Position numbers and translations under genes: made by a program
Notes under the pieces: generated by a model
Seen by the model: only the letters and a program-made list of their open reading frames with translations
Databases searched by the model: none
What the model was told of the DNA's origin: nothing
Shown here: piece after piece, positions 1 to 10,211 of the stretch
How the letters are laid out: the number at the start of each line of letters is the position of its first letter
Numbering within the stretch: position 1 is the stretch's first letter
Assembly: GCA_030710605.1 (NCBI GenBank)
Contig: CP092877.1
Coordinates: 1-64,000 of the forward strand
Origin: Cordylochernes scorpioides
Lineage: Eukaryota > Arthropoda > Arachnida > Pseudoscorpiones > Chernetidae
DNA: 64,000 nt
Direction: 5' to 3'

Positions 1-249
1 GTATCGTGGAAAGAGAAATTTTATAAAGAGAAAACGAAGGAAAAACGCTAAAAACAAACGGTTTCCCGAGATATTGGAAAAACAAAATAAAAACTTCATT
101 TTGCTACAATTGTCTCAGCGCGAGAATTGCCACCAAAAATGTTGTTGGACAAAAATTATTATTATTATTTTTTTAATTTTCTACAACTAACTCTTTTAAA
201 AATGTCGTTGTTTATATTTAAATTTATTAAAACAAAAAGGCATTTCTTG

Positions 250-309
250 ACCGCGCTCACATGACCATTTTAGAAGGCAGAGCGCCATCTAGTGGAACGA
301 AAATCAACT
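250..309 (+). repeat. Short fragment of foldback/MITE family M1
   Basis: The stretch AGAAGGCAGAGCGCCATCT followed by GTGGAAC and AATCAACT is the same as in the M1 units near 3.77, 4.11 and 4.64 kb. Only this 60-bp piece is present and no end is visible. Confidence 0.6.
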
Positions 310-520
310 GACGAGAGCGATGTGAAAAAAAAAAATAATAATAAAATAAAGTCGGTTTTACGGGCGAAGAATTTACGTGACAACGGTAGAATATTTATTG
401 ATATGAATATAATTAAATTGCACAATAGGAACAAGGAATTGAATGAAAATAAGAATTGCACAAATTTTAACTATAGAAATATATTTTGTTTACTAAAACA
501 TTGTACATGTAAACTTAAAC

Positions 521-1043
521 TTAACTAATTCCTATTTGAGTGATTTTGTTGAGGATAGGACGATGATAGGAGAAATATGAAATGAAAGGAAGTGTTTCTG
601 CTGTAATGTGTCTTGCGAAAGTCAAGTCGATAGTTGTTCCTTTTAACGTAGTTGACTTAGAAACGTTTGATAACGCAATCAAGATTATACGTATTTTTCA
701 TGAAATTAAGAAACGAGTTGTCAGGCTTTGCGTTTTTGTTAAAATCACCACACAGAAGAATCGGTATACTAGAATCAACTTGCACGAACGGTGGCACGTA
801 CTGGCTGTTGTGAATGTACGGACCGAGTCCTTGCCATAGTAGCATTCCAATATCCTGCATACTAGCTCCTGGATGAATATATACAGCACCGAGTATAAAC
901 TTGAAGCTAGTATTAGCGGCGAAGCAAGTAACTTCAGTCATGCACATGTCACCCTTGGTTTTAATGACACGAGTTACGTCTGTAATCGCAACTTGGAACA
1001 CTTCCGCCGTAGATGTCGATGATAATTTACGATAGATCGCCAC
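521..1043 (-). pseudogene. Helitron-associated AP-like (EEP family) endonuclease domain, frameshifted
   Basis: The minus-strand reading frame contains LLCGDFNKN, the metal-binding GDFN motif of exonuclease-endonuclease-phosphatase enzymes, preceded by a strand-loop region ending AVYIHPGAS. Such a domain sits at the C-terminus of many animal PIF1-helicase Helitron proteins and would nick DNA. Compared with the second copy (34868-35185), one extra A in the run near 670 shifts the frame, so the listed frame ends early after NLDCV and the remaining part, with a TTIDLTFAR-like motif, is out of frame down to the stop at 521. No start of its own; it is the C-terminal part of a larger protein. Confidence 0.7.
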
Positions 1044-1537
1044 TCCACCAGCCGCGTTGGTATCTGAGTTAGGTCGATTATTTTCCCTGGATACGCACTC
1101 ATAACCCTTGATTGAGTTGTAGTGTGACGACGTAGTGTGACGACGACCTCATCTCCACAGCCATGTAAACGATGTATGACCTCATGAATCAGCTCACGTT
1201 GTTCAGGGTTCGTCGTTCGTATCAGCTCACAAAATTGCTGTTTTGGCATCACGTTGCTACGTTTTTTTACGACCGATAATAAGCCTTGTCGCGGGACGAT
1301 TTGATTGACATCATCGTTGTTCTCGGAACCTTCTCCTCCTAACACCTGCTCGACAAACACTCTCCTTTCCTCAATTTCTGGTGGTTCTCTGCTGTCTGAA
1401 TTTTGTAGAATCATCATAGCTTCAAGCTCTTGCATCACACTGTCGATGTTGAGATTGTTTTCGAACAGCTGGCGGCGTTTCCATGATGGTATCCTTGTTA
1501 GCATTGAACAGTTGTAGAAATTTATTGCTATCAACAA
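974..1537 (-). pseudogene. Helitron helicase lead-in region, helicase core deleted
   Basis: The frame reads a segment with MPKQQFCELIRTTNPEQREL and IHEVIHRLHG, which in Helitron-encoded PIF1-like helicases lies just before the Walker A loop. The expected ATPase core is missing: the sequence passes almost at once into a region that, in another frame, leads into the endonuclease above. The first half carries an acidic, low-complexity stretch (EEMM-, GSENNDDVN-like). Family assignment rests on these motifs only. Confidence 0.6.
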
Positions 1538-1543
1538 TGTCAG

Positions 1544-1804
1544 CTATTCATTGCGGAAAGGCAAGAACAGCAATACCATTTCACGTTGATAATTAACAGT
1601 TTCATCTACTTCGTAGCGTCTGTATCGTATTATTCGTCCAATTTTTCGTCTGCGGTGTTCATTTGATGTCGTCCTTCCCACAGTTGTCCTTTCCTCGGTC
1701 ACCGGTTCTTCAATTTCGTCTTCTTGCACATCTACGTCATCTTCATTGGCGATGCGCAATTCTTGCTCAACACAGTTCAAATAAAGTTTTCTTATATCTG
1801 CCAC
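1544..1804 (-). pseudogene. Helitron polyprotein fragment upstream of helicase
   Basis: The 86-residue frame ends with IIRYRRYEVDE...NYQREMVLLFLPFRNE, a pattern typical of the region of Helitron proteins between the Rep and helicase domains (the 'REQLMLFLPWRNE'-like signature). It lies directly upstream, in coding direction, of the helicase lead-in, consistent with one broken gene. The junction with 1537 is a frameshift or small deletion. Middle part is Glu-rich and low complexity. Confidence 0.6.
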
Positions 1805-2051
1805 TTTTTCTTAATATTTGTAATTTTAAATAATCAATTCGAATATCAAAACATTTATTCAGATCGAAGGTTCAAAAATTTTTGCTAAATAAATTTTAAA
1901 CTATTTAAAATATGTAAAATAATAATTAATTAATTAATTAATTTTAAACTAATAATTTACTTAACACAATGTTTTTCCAACGCCAAGAACGTTCGAGAAA
2001 GACAAAGACAGAGACAAGCATGCGCCGATTCAATGCGCCTTATTCTCTAGC

Positions 2052-2077
2052 GCTGCGCGCGCAGCTGCGCGCGCAGC
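2052..2077. repeat. Perfect 26-bp GC palindrome
   Basis: The unit CTGCGCGCGCAG occurs twice in direct order and the whole 26 bp reads the same on both strands. The related copy near 35,640 has only one unit. It lies in the part shared by the two Helitron relics and could form a strong hairpin. Confidence 0.8.
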
Positions 2078-2227
2078 ACTCTCGTTCGGTGACTCATCGT
2101 AACGTTACCGGGCGTTACTCTTTTCATAAGTGACTCCCAGCCGCAACCTAATTTAAGGACGTTGTCACTACAAAAGGTCAGGTTTTCATAATAAAAACAA
2201 ATTAGGCATTTTCTTTTTATTATCCTA

Positions 2228-2548
2228 CTAGCGGACGTACCCGGCTTCGCCTGCGGTTTTACCCGAGTAAAGGTTTGTCGAACGAACATTTGTTAAAACA
2301 ATTCTCTATAAACGCCCGGGTTTTACCCGAGTGCGTATATATTTTAAAAACGTTTTAATTCAAATACTATTCGTTACAATTATAAATTGGCGCCATGGAT
2401 GTCACTCTTGTGAAACGTCCCGTTCCAAACTGTGTGTTTTTAAAATGTTTTAATTAAAATACTATTCGTTACAATTATAAATTTGAACGATAGGCTCATT
2501 ATTTCTTTATACCGTTATTACACCGTTATATTATATATATATATTATA
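2228..2548 (-). mobile_element. Helitron 3'-end fragment(s), non-autonomous
   Basis: On the minus strand the sequence ends in a GC hairpin followed by a spacer and CTAG (2228-2231), then T: the standard Helitron 3' terminus. A second degenerate hairpin (gcccgggttttacccgag) at about 2312 shows another end nested inside. No 5' terminus is seen before the next element. Confidence 0.6.
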
Positions 2549-3023
2549 TCTATATTAATAAAATTCAAATTTCATAAGTGTTGTTCACTAAAAACTTTCG
2601 TTACAATGCATCAATTTCGACCAAATTTTCAACATTTATGTAAAACGAGATGGAGAAGGTTTTGCTTAACATCAAAATATTTTTCCTAACTTTAACATGC
2701 GTAACTTCGCTGTTATCGATTAAATACAAAAAATCAACAGAGTTAATTTTATTTATATATAAATACAAAAAAAAATTCAGCAATTAATTCAACTCAATCT
2801 AAAAAAATATTCAAAACAAGTAATTTTAAGATAACACCATATGTAGAACAGTCGGCCAAGAAAACAACAACGAAATCAATTTTCTCACATATTCACACAC
2901 AATCTTGATTAATAATTAAAACTAATCTTTAACATTGTTTATTATACTTCATAATATATAATATTCGTTAGGCAAACTTTCACTCGGATAAAACCCGGGC
3001 GAAGCCGGGTACACATCCGCTAG
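2549..3023 (+). mobile_element. Complete non-autonomous Helitron, type R
   Basis: It starts with TCTATATTAATAAAAT and ends with CCCGGGCGAAGCCGGG, a 9-base spacer, and CTAG at 3020-3023. The flanks are A on the left and T on the right, the A^T insertion rule of Helitrons. No coding capacity; 475 bp. Related copies are at 6142-6680 (plus) and 8406-8771 (minus). Confidence 0.8.
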
Positions 3024-3039
3024 TATATATATATATATA

Positions 3040-3556
3040 CTAGCCGAATGACCCGGGCAACGCCCGGGTTTTACCCGATTAAATGTTTTTATTCAAATAC
3101 TATTTGTTACAATTATAAATTGGCGCCGTGGATGTCACTCTTGTGAAACTCCCGCTCCAAACCTTGTGTCTGAGAAGCGATATTTTATAGAAAGGTGATC
3201 TAGCTTTTGTTTTCTGCTCGAATGAATGTTTTTTCTGTTAGAATTTTGTTCCTGCGTACAAAATAATGAACTGGTTTCACCCGTGGTCTCTGCTTTTTGG
3301 AATTTTTCCGATATAATTTTGTATCTGATAATCAAACATGATACAGCAATATCGTCATCACCATTTCTGACTAAAAATATATAGTTTTAATAATTGATTT
3401 ATATATTTTTTAAAATAGCCTATCGTCTTCCCCGTATTTTTTTACCTATGTATGGAAATTTCGGTTTGAATTAGTGAACTACTGCGAATTTGTATACCGG
3501 ACATACAGACAGACAAACAAACAAACATACAAACATTCATTTTATATATATATAAT
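3040..3556 (-). mobile_element. Non-autonomous Helitron, minus orientation
   Basis: The 3' end is at the left: CTAG at 3040-3043 with hairpin CCCGGGCAACGCCCGGG. The 5' side at the right shows ACAGACAGACAAACAAAC followed by ACATTCATTTTATATATATA, the complement of a 5' TATATATAAAATGAATGT end, but the terminal TC is eroded. Sister copy at 41909-42357 shares both ends and much of the body. Confidence 0.75.
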
Positions 3557-3732
3557 ATATTCATAAAGGGCACATCTTGGATTCAATAAATAATATTTTT
3601 ATTTCCGATATTTCGATGGGCTAAACGACTATCTTTTTCTAGGATCTCATCCCTTTTCGCGGCAAGCCGCGCGTTACACTTGAGACACGGGCGACTCACA
3701 ATCTCAGAATATATATATATATATATTAACAA

Positions 3733-4745
3733 TGGCATATCCCGACCAGGAGTACATGTGCTTTACAGAAGGCAGAGCGCCATCTGGTGGAACAGAAATC
3801 AACTAAACATTGATTTAGCCTGTTCCCTGATATTTGGCCAACCCAATTTCTTTATAAATCAAGAAAAGCTATCCACGAACGCGTTTCGCGCTTTTGGCGC
3901 TCGTCTGCGTGGAGTAGGCTGAACCATTGCGACCAAAAAAGATTTTTTGATCCCAATGGTTTCCTGAAAAACCAAGAAATGGGTATTTAAGGCCAAACTT
4001 GCGTAAATACGCTTAGCACATTAAAAACGAAATTAAAAAATAAAAGATAAAAAGTTCAGGTGTTGAAATCATTATTAAAAATGGCATATCCTGACCACAG
4101 GACATGTGCTTTACAGAAGGCAGAGCGCCATCTGGTGGAACAGAAATCAACTAAACATTGATTTAGCCTGTTCCCTGATATTTGGCCAACCCAATTTCTT
4201 GATAAATCAAGAAAAGCCATCCACGAACGCGTTTCGCGCTTTTGGCGCTCGTGAGCGTGGAGTAGGCTGAACCATTGCGACCAAAAAAAAAATTTTTATT
4301 CCCAATGGTTTCCTGAAAAACCAAGAAATGTGCTCCCTGGTCAGAATATGCCATTTTCAATATTGATTTCAACACCTGATCTTTTTATCTTTTATTTGTT
4401 AATTTCGTTTTTAATGTGCTAAGCGCATTTACGCAAGTTTGGCCTTAAATACCCATTTCTTGGTTTTTCAGGAAACCATTGGGATTAAAAAATCTTTTTT
4501 GGTCGCAATGGTTCAGCCTACTCCACGCTCACGAGCGCCAAAAGCGCGAAACGCGTTCGTGGATGGCTTTTCTTGATTTATCAAGAAATTGGGTTGGCCA
4601 AATATCAGGGAACAGGCTAAATCAATGTTTAGTTGATTTCTGTTCCACCAGATGGCGCACTGCCTTCTGTAAAGCACATGTGCTCCTGGTCAGGATATGT
4701 CATTTTTAATATTGATTTCAACACGTGATCTGTTTATCTTTTATT
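3733..4745. repeat. M1 foldback cluster: two direct units and one inverted unit
   Basis: A unit beginning ATGGCATATCC-GACCA and containing GCAGAGCGCCATCTGGTGG and CACGAACGCGTTTCGCGC occurs at 3733-4080 (plus), again at 4081-4332 (plus, partial), and inverted at about 4337-4745. The outer copies form inverted arms of about 360 bp around the middle unit, so the region can fold on itself. There is no coding sequence. A more diverged piece lies at 8890-9030 and a short one at 250-309. I infer a foldback/MITE-type DNA transposon. Confidence 0.75.
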
Positions 4746-4771
4746 TTTAATTTCGTTTTTTAATTCTTATA

Positions 4772-6141
4772 TCTATAAAAATGAAATCCAAAATCGATGT
4801 TTGTTATCGCGTTGCGCAAAATCTACAGAATAAATCTTTATGAAATTTCGCATGTAGGTAGCTGAAGATTTCGTTTAACATATAGGCTATTCAAAAAACA
4901 AAAAAAAAGTTGATGTGCTTTTGAAAAAAAAATAAAAAACCAAAAAGCGTTAGTTCCAGCCTTTTACCGCTTCGGCGCAGCATTGGTCGCGACGATAAAT
5001 GAATTTGATTGGTTAATAATTAACACCTGGTTTGTTTACACGATGAATGTTAGTTTGTTCACACGATGAATGTTTTTAAAAGGTAAGATTATCCAATCGC
5101 CGTGAAACTTTAGGAAGTTATTTACTATACTACTGGGAAGATTTCTGGTTTGAATTTTATTTGAAATAAATATTCTTTGCAATTTTATTTGCAAATTTTC
5201 TACCTTCACTCGCAAGCAGCGCCTCTGGTGGTGTCTGGTGAAATTATATTTATAAATTGTAACAATGCTTAAAATGTTTTCCAAGTATAATAAATTTAAT
5301 TGAGAATTTAATAATATAATATTCCAATGACGTGAAAAATATTTGGCATTTCAATATTAATATATATTTAAAGAAAAAATTGTAACGTTTATGTTAAATG
5401 TTGAAATGTAATGTTAAAATATATTTTTACATTGTTAATTTAATTTGCTGTTGTTTTATAAAAATGATGATGCAAATTTAATTGTTGTTGTGAAAATATC
5501 TTTATTTACGGGGCTGCTAACCAAAATAAATGAGCTTTAAGCCCCTAATTGTTGTTGTTTATTATCGTTTGTTTAAATAAAAAATTACATTGTATGTGAT
5601 GATGATAACAAAAATGAAATTTTCAATTAATATATATAATTCATTGAGAAAAAAGAAATATTTAATCATCAAAATCACAAAATTCACAATATCTTATTTA
5701 AAATATAATAAATGTTTTCAAAAATTATGTGTTTTCAAAAATATATTTAAACGCAAATAACAATATTTATATTTATATATGTTTATAAATCAATATATAG
5801 GTGGATTGGATGTTTTCTAGAATCGTTTTACCAAATGTTCGTTAGACAAACTTTAACTTGGAAAAACCGAGCAAGCCGGGTACTTTCGTTAAATACAGTG
5901 ATTTACAAATCTTCGTTTGTGGCAAGATACTATTCCTTCAACTTCTAATTACCGAGTGGACCAATTAATACTGATTTTTTCAACTTATCAAGTATTTTTC
6001 AAAGGACCGGGATGAAATTATCGAGAGTGTAGACAAGTATATATTCAGTAGGGATAGGATGTTTGCTAGAATCGTTTTAACAAATGTTTGTTAATCAAAC
6101 TTTTACTCAGGTAAAAATCGGGCGAAGCCGGGGAACATATA
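4772..6141 (+). mobile_element. Helitron-like element P, copy 1
   Basis: It starts TCTATAAAAATG after an A and ends with hairpin CGGGCGAAGCCGGGG just before the next Helitron's TC. The body, without coding sequence, matches in inverted orientation 25925-26351 plus 26991-27845, including a small LINE-tail insertion at the same place. A second internal hairpin end near 5870 suggests an older nested element. AT-rich stretches between show no other structure. Confidence 0.65.
5481..5557 (-). mobile_element. Tiny 5'-truncated LINE 3' tail with target duplications
   Basis: About 57 bp reading (minus strand) gggcttaaag...TTGGTTAGCAGCCCCGTAAA then TAAAGATATTTTCA is flanked by the 10-bp direct repeat ATTGTTGTTG. 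The same 3' end is found on the ORF1-only LINE near 13.59 kb. This is what extreme 5' truncation during target-primed reverse transcription leaves. Confidence 0.7.
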
Positions 6142-6680
6142 TCTATATTAATAAAATGGAAATTTCATAAGTGGTGTTCGCTAAAAACTTTCGTTACAAT
6201 GCATCAATTTCGACCAAATTTTCAACATTTATGTAAAACGAGATGGAGCAGGTTTTGCTTAACATCAAAATATTTTTCCTAACTTTACCATGCGTAACTT
6301 CGCTGTTATCGATTAAATACAAAAAAATCAACAGAGTTAATTTTATTTATATATAAATACAAAATTAAATTTCAACAGAGTTAATTTTTTTACATACTAG
6401 CTAATAATCTCAATCTAAAAAATATTCATATTGTTTTATCATGTTTCTAATTTCGCCTTACAAATATACAAATTTATAGTGACCAACATATGCAAATTTT
6501 ATCTTTGTTTTTATTTAACTTGATATCGTAAACATATACATCCATTGTAAGCATTTTTTCTGTTCACCTTCCGTGGTTTCTCTTTTCTCTGATAGTTTTT
6601 AGGTGTAGTATATTTTCTTATTACTAGACTACAAACATTCCCTCGAGAAAAACCTGGGCGAAGCCGGGTACATCCGCTAT
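6142..6680 (+). mobile_element. Non-autonomous Helitron, type R, copy 2
   Basis: It begins TCTATATTAATAAAATGG directly after element P and ends with hairpin CCTGGGCGAAGCCGGGT, spacer and CTAT, a decayed CTAG. The body matches 2549-2830 in its first 250 bp. The second half (6440-6600) is different and unassigned. Confidence 0.65.
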
Positions 6681-6730
6681 ATTATATAAATATATGACGT
6701 AACGAATATAATTATCATTATTATCATAAT

Positions 6731-6890
6731 ATTCTGTGTGTTCCCGAATATTATTATCAATAATATTCGTTTGGCAAACTTTCACTCGGATAAAACCCGG
6801 GCGAAGCCGGGTACACATCCGCTAGTATATATATATATATAGATGGCGTCAGTTTTTGACGTTCATTTTGACGGGAGAGGCGCCCTTTGC

Positions 6891-6935
<45 letters not shown>

Positions 6936-7105
6936 ATATATAGAAGCAAAGGGCGCCTCTCCCGTCAAAATGAACGTCAAAAACTGACGCCATCTATATA
7001 TATATATATACTAGCGGATGTGTACCCGGCTTCGCCCGGGTTTTATCCGAGTGAAAGTTTGCCAAACGAATATTATTGATAATAATATTCGGGAACACAC
7101 AGAAT
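6731..7105. repeat. 375-bp near-perfect palindrome
   Basis: The sequence is its own reverse complement around position 6918, shown by arms with ATTCTGTGTGTTCCCGAATA at 6731 and its complement ending at 7105. Each arm holds a Helitron 3' end (CTAG at 6822 and 7011) and an arm of foldback family M3 (GATGGCGTCAGTTTTTGACG). The centre is an AT/TA run. No gene. Confidence 0.9.
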
Positions 7106-7106
7106 A

Positions 7107-7714
7107 TATATATGTTTGTCGGATATGCACGCCCTCAATATGTAACTAATCTCGCTGAAATTTGAACAGGACAGAGAGTTAAATCTGGAAGAGTTTTTTT
7201 GTCGCACTTTAACCAAGAAAAATTATATTTAACCAAGTACTGAGCAACAATATTTGTTTAGTCAGAAATGATTATGACAATATTGCCGTATCATGCTTGA
7301 TTGCATTAAAAAATTATTTTATGGAATTATCACTAAAGCAGACCACGGGCGAAGCCAGATAATGATTAATAGTAGGCAGGAACAAAATTCTACCAGCGAA
7401 ACATTCACTTGAGCAGAAGACACACAAAGCCAGGTCATCTCTATATCGTTTCTCGGCCTTTTGGCTAAGATCATATAGTATATCTCTAGATATTTTATAT
7501 TTATGTATATCTTTTTAAAAATCTATTCAGTAGAGAGTGGATATGTTTGCTCGAAAAATAATTTCATATATTATATAAATATATGACGTAATGAATTATA
7601 TTATCATTATTATCATAATATTCTGTGTGTTCCCGAATATTATTATCAATAATATTCGTTTGGCAAACTTTCACTCGGATAAAACCCGGGCGAAGCCGGG
7701 TACACATCCGCTAG
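7107..7714 (+). mobile_element. U2-carrying Helitron, tandem copy 1
   Basis: The element body from GTTTGTCGGATATGC to hairpin CCCGGGCGAAGCCGGG and CTAG (7711-7714) is repeated 692 bp further on with only a few base changes. The 5' TC is lost where it abuts the palindrome. It carries a U2 snRNA-like segment at 7445-7485. No protein-coding capacity. Confidence 0.75.
7445..7485 (+). pseudogene. U2 snRNA 5'-end fragment inside Helitron (copy 1)
   Basis: ATCGTTTCTCGG then CCTTTTGGCTAAGATCA and TAGTAT match the conserved 5' end of U2 snRNA (stem-loop I and the start of the branch-site recognition region) with few differences. Homology stops after about 40 nt: stem-loop II, the Sm site and the 3' stems are absent. 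It cannot make a working U2 and is a captured fragment. Orientation is sense relative to the Helitron. Confidence 0.8.
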
Positions 7715-7728
7715 TATATATATATATA

Positions 7729-7786
7729 TAGATGGCGTCAGTTTTTGACGTTCATTTTGACGGGAGAGGCGCCCTTTGCTTCTATA
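7729..7786 (+). repeat. Single arm of foldback family M3
   Basis: GATGGCGTCAGTTTTTGACG through GGGAGAGGCGCCCTTTGC matches each arm of the palindrome at 6842-6995 and the arms of the foldback at 41526-41822. It sits between the two tandem U2 Helitrons. Confidence 0.75.
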
Positions 7787-8405
7787 TATATATATATATA
7801 TATATGTTTGTCGGATATGCACGCCCTCAATATGTAACTAATCTCGCTGAAATTTGAACAGGACAGAGAGTTAAATCTGGAAGAGTTTTTTTGTCGCACT
7901 TTAACCAAGAAAAATTATATTTAACCAAGTACTGAGCAACAATATTTGTTTAGTCAGAAATGATTATGACAATATTGCCGTATCATGCTTGATTGCATTA
8001 AAAAATTATTTTATGGAATTATCACTAAAGCAGACCACGGGCGAAGCCAGATAATGATTAATAGTAGGCAGGAACAAAATTCTACCAGCGAAACATTCAC
8101 TTGAGCAGAAGACACACAAAGCCAGGTCATCTCTATATCGTTTCTCGGCCTTTTGGCTAAGATCATATAGTATATCTCTAGATATTTTATATTTATGTAT
8201 ATCTTTTTAAAAATCTATTCAGTAGAGAGTGGATATGTTTGCTCGAAAAATAATTTCATATATTATATAAATATATGACGTAATGAATTATATTATCATT
8301 ATTATCATAATATTCTGTGTGTTCCCGAATATTATTATCAATAATATTCGTTAGGCAAACTTTCACTCGGATAAAACCCGGGCGTAGCCGGGTACACATC
8401 CGCTA
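7781..8405 (+). mobile_element. U2-carrying Helitron, tandem copy 2 (complete ends)
   Basis: It starts TCTATATATATA, runs through GTTTGTCGGATATGC and ends with hairpin CCCGGGCGTAGCCGGG and CTAG at 8402-8405 followed by T. It is almost identical to copy 1 (692-bp period). It contains the U2-like segment at 8137-8177. 625 bp, non-coding. Confidence 0.8.
8137..8177 (+). pseudogene. U2 snRNA 5'-end fragment inside Helitron (copy 2)
   Basis: Same segment as at 7445-7485, with CTCGGCCTTTTGGCTAAGAT. The identity follows from the tandem duplication. Lacks the rest of U2 snRNA. Confidence 0.8.
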
Positions 8406-8771
8406 GTTATATATATATTACACGTTATTTGTTTTCTTGGCCGACTGTTTTACATGTGGTGTTATCTTAAAATTGCTTGTTTTGAATATTTTTTAGATTG
8501 AGATTATTAGCTAGTATGTAAAAAAATTAACTCTGTTGAAATTTAATTTTGTATTTATATATAAATAAAATTAACTCTGTTGATTTTTTTTTGTATTTAA
8601 TCGATAACAGCGAAGTTACGCATGTTAATGTTAGGAAAAATATTTTGATGTTAAGCAAAACCTGCTCCATCTCGTTTTACATAAATGTTGAAAATTTGGT
8701 CGAAATTGATGCATTGAAACGAAAGTTTTTAGTGAACAACACTTATGAAATTTGCATTTTATTAATATAGA
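8406..8771 (-). mobile_element. Helitron type R fragment, minus orientation
   Basis: The right end TTTTATTAATATAGA is the complement of the 5' terminus TCTATATTAATAAAA, followed by T. The body is the reverse complement of 2549-2830 and 6142-6440. The 3' hairpin-CTAG end is missing at the left. Confidence 0.7.
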
Positions 8772-9461
8772 TTGTATACAAGGTCATGGATGGGTAAAAA
8801 GCTGCTGTCGTTTGTTGGCTATCCAGGGGGCACCACATGGAGGTGACAGTCAGACTTTGCCCCCAGGCATATTCTGACCACTAACATGAGCGTTTTTTCA
8901 GATGGCTGAGCAGCATCTAGTGGAACAGAAATCACCTAAGCGTTGACTTAACCTGTTTCCTGATATTTAGCCAACCCATTTTCTTGATAAAAGCTAACCA
9001 CTAACGCGTTTCGGGCTGCCACATTGAGCGAGGCAAGGAGATCTCTTACTACCCCCTCTTACTATCACCATTTCCAATTAAAAAGAAACATAAGATAGAT
9101 GTTATGTATCATCATATAAGTGTCAACATTTCCATCTTGCAGAAAAACTTTAAATAACAAATTATTGGAAAAAATCTGTCAAATAATAACATAACACCCC
9201 ATTATTTTATCATTTCAGTAGAAACTTGATTTATTTTTAAAAGAATCATGCCTGACAAGAATAGTTCAAATTTCTTATAACAGATGTTATTAATAACACT
9301 AACATTGAAATTAATAATACATCACTCTGTGATATTGATGAAAATACACTGAACACCTATAACAACCCAACTCCAGTTTATATAGTTTAATTAAATAATT
9401 TTATTCCAATAAAACATATTATGTTTTGGTTTAATCTTAAATAAATCTCTGTGGTGAATTT
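8772..9461. other. Gene-free stretch with a diverged M1 fragment
   Basis: At 8890-9030 there is a diverged M1 piece (GCATCTAGTGGAACAGAAAT, then CGCGTTTCGGG). The stretch 8790-8870 is GC-richer and unassigned. From 9040 to 9461 the sequence is AT-rich without a recognisable gene or repeat. It ends with AATTT, the target duplication of Gypsy-1. Confidence 0.5.
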
Positions 9462-9569
9462 TGTGCTGAGAACATTGGATGTTTTCCCACGTGCCGCGGC
9501 GTAGCGTGACCGTGCCTGCACGGGTGAGTAGTTGTTGTTTTGGACTCTGTATGGATGGACATTAAAACA
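9462..9569 (+). repeat. Gypsy-1 5' LTR (108 bp)
   Basis: TG...CA bounded; pairs with 12344-12451 with two visible differences (gcggcgTagcg against gcggcgGagcg, and tttGgac against tttGaac). Flanked on the left by AATTT. Confidence 0.93.
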
Positions 9570-9588
9570 TGGTGGCAGCGATAACTGG
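9570..9588 (+). promoter_or_regulatory. Gypsy-1 primer-binding site
   Basis: TGGTGGCAGCGATAACTGG starts right at the LTR edge, the position for tRNA-primed minus-strand synthesis. The tRNA species was not identified. Confidence 0.7.
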
Positions 9589-9651
9589 ATAAAATACGAA
9601 CCCGTATATTGCAAAATATCGATTTTTGTGTACCCTGGAAGATAATTCAAC

Positions 9652-10211
9652 ATGGCTCTGATTCAACCTCCAGAAACTTTCGACTTCTCGACTCCCAACG
9701 AATGGCCCAAATGGAGGAAGAGATTCGAACGATACCTCGTGGTCAGTGGAATGAAGATGAAAGAGGAGGCGGACAAGATCGATTTGTTCATGTACTTGAT
9801 CGGTGACCGCGCGGATGATATATTCAGGACCTTCAAGTTCAAAAGGAGGAAGAGGCAACGAAAATTGATTCCGCCCTCAAGGCGTTCGACAGCCACTTCT
9901 GTGTCAGAAAGAATATTATCTACGAACGTGCGAAATTTAATTCAAGAATCCAAGAGGATCGGAGCCAGTAGACGAATTCATCACTTCATTGTACAAATTG
10001 GCTGATAGTTGCGAATTTGAGGGTCTTCATGAGCAGTTGATCCGTGTCCGAATTGTGGTTGGAGTGAGTGACAAAGCTTTATCTGAAAGAATGCAGTTGG
10101 ACAGCGAACTGACTTTGGAAAAGGCGGTGAAAATGGTTTCGACAGCAGGAAGCCGTTCGACAGCAGCAAGTCGACCTGCAGCGTCCCTCAACAAACCAAA
10201 AGGTCAATCAG
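9652..10211 (+). pseudogene. Gypsy-1 gag (capsid part), frameshifted
   Basis: Starts MALIQPPETFDFSTPNEWPK and continues WRKRFERYLVVSGM and a DLFMYLIGDRADDI segment: the capsid N-terminal pattern of arthropod Gypsy gag. After about residue 60 the frame shifts, and the downstream part (LADSCEFEGLHEQL, IRVRIVVGVSDKALSERMQL) continues in another frame from 9989. It would form the particle shell. At least two frame changes before the zinc knuckles, so non-functional. Confidence 0.8.

Larger units (their letters stand above)
342..2165 (-). mobile_element. Relic of an autonomous Helitron (helicase plus endonuclease), copy 1
   Basis: The span holds three minus-strand coding remnants in the order expected for a Helitron polyprotein: a pre-helicase segment, the lead-in to the helicase, then an endonuclease. 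Parts of it (342-838, 1843-1960 and 1975-2165) recur at 34697-35750, which lacks the roughly 1 kb between them, so both are copies of one family. No helicase Walker A motif and no Rep (HUH) domain are seen, so this is a dead, internally deleted copy. The exact termini could not be fixed. Confidence 0.7.

Noticed and set aside
5481-5557. Small RNA hairpin or terminator (ggggctgct...agcccc)
   Set aside because: Direct repeats flank it and the same sequence forms the 3' end of a LINE, so it is a truncated LINE insertion.
7445-7485. Functional U2 snRNA gene
   Set aside because: Only the first 40 or so nucleotides match; Sm site and 3' stem-loops are absent and the flanks are Helitron.
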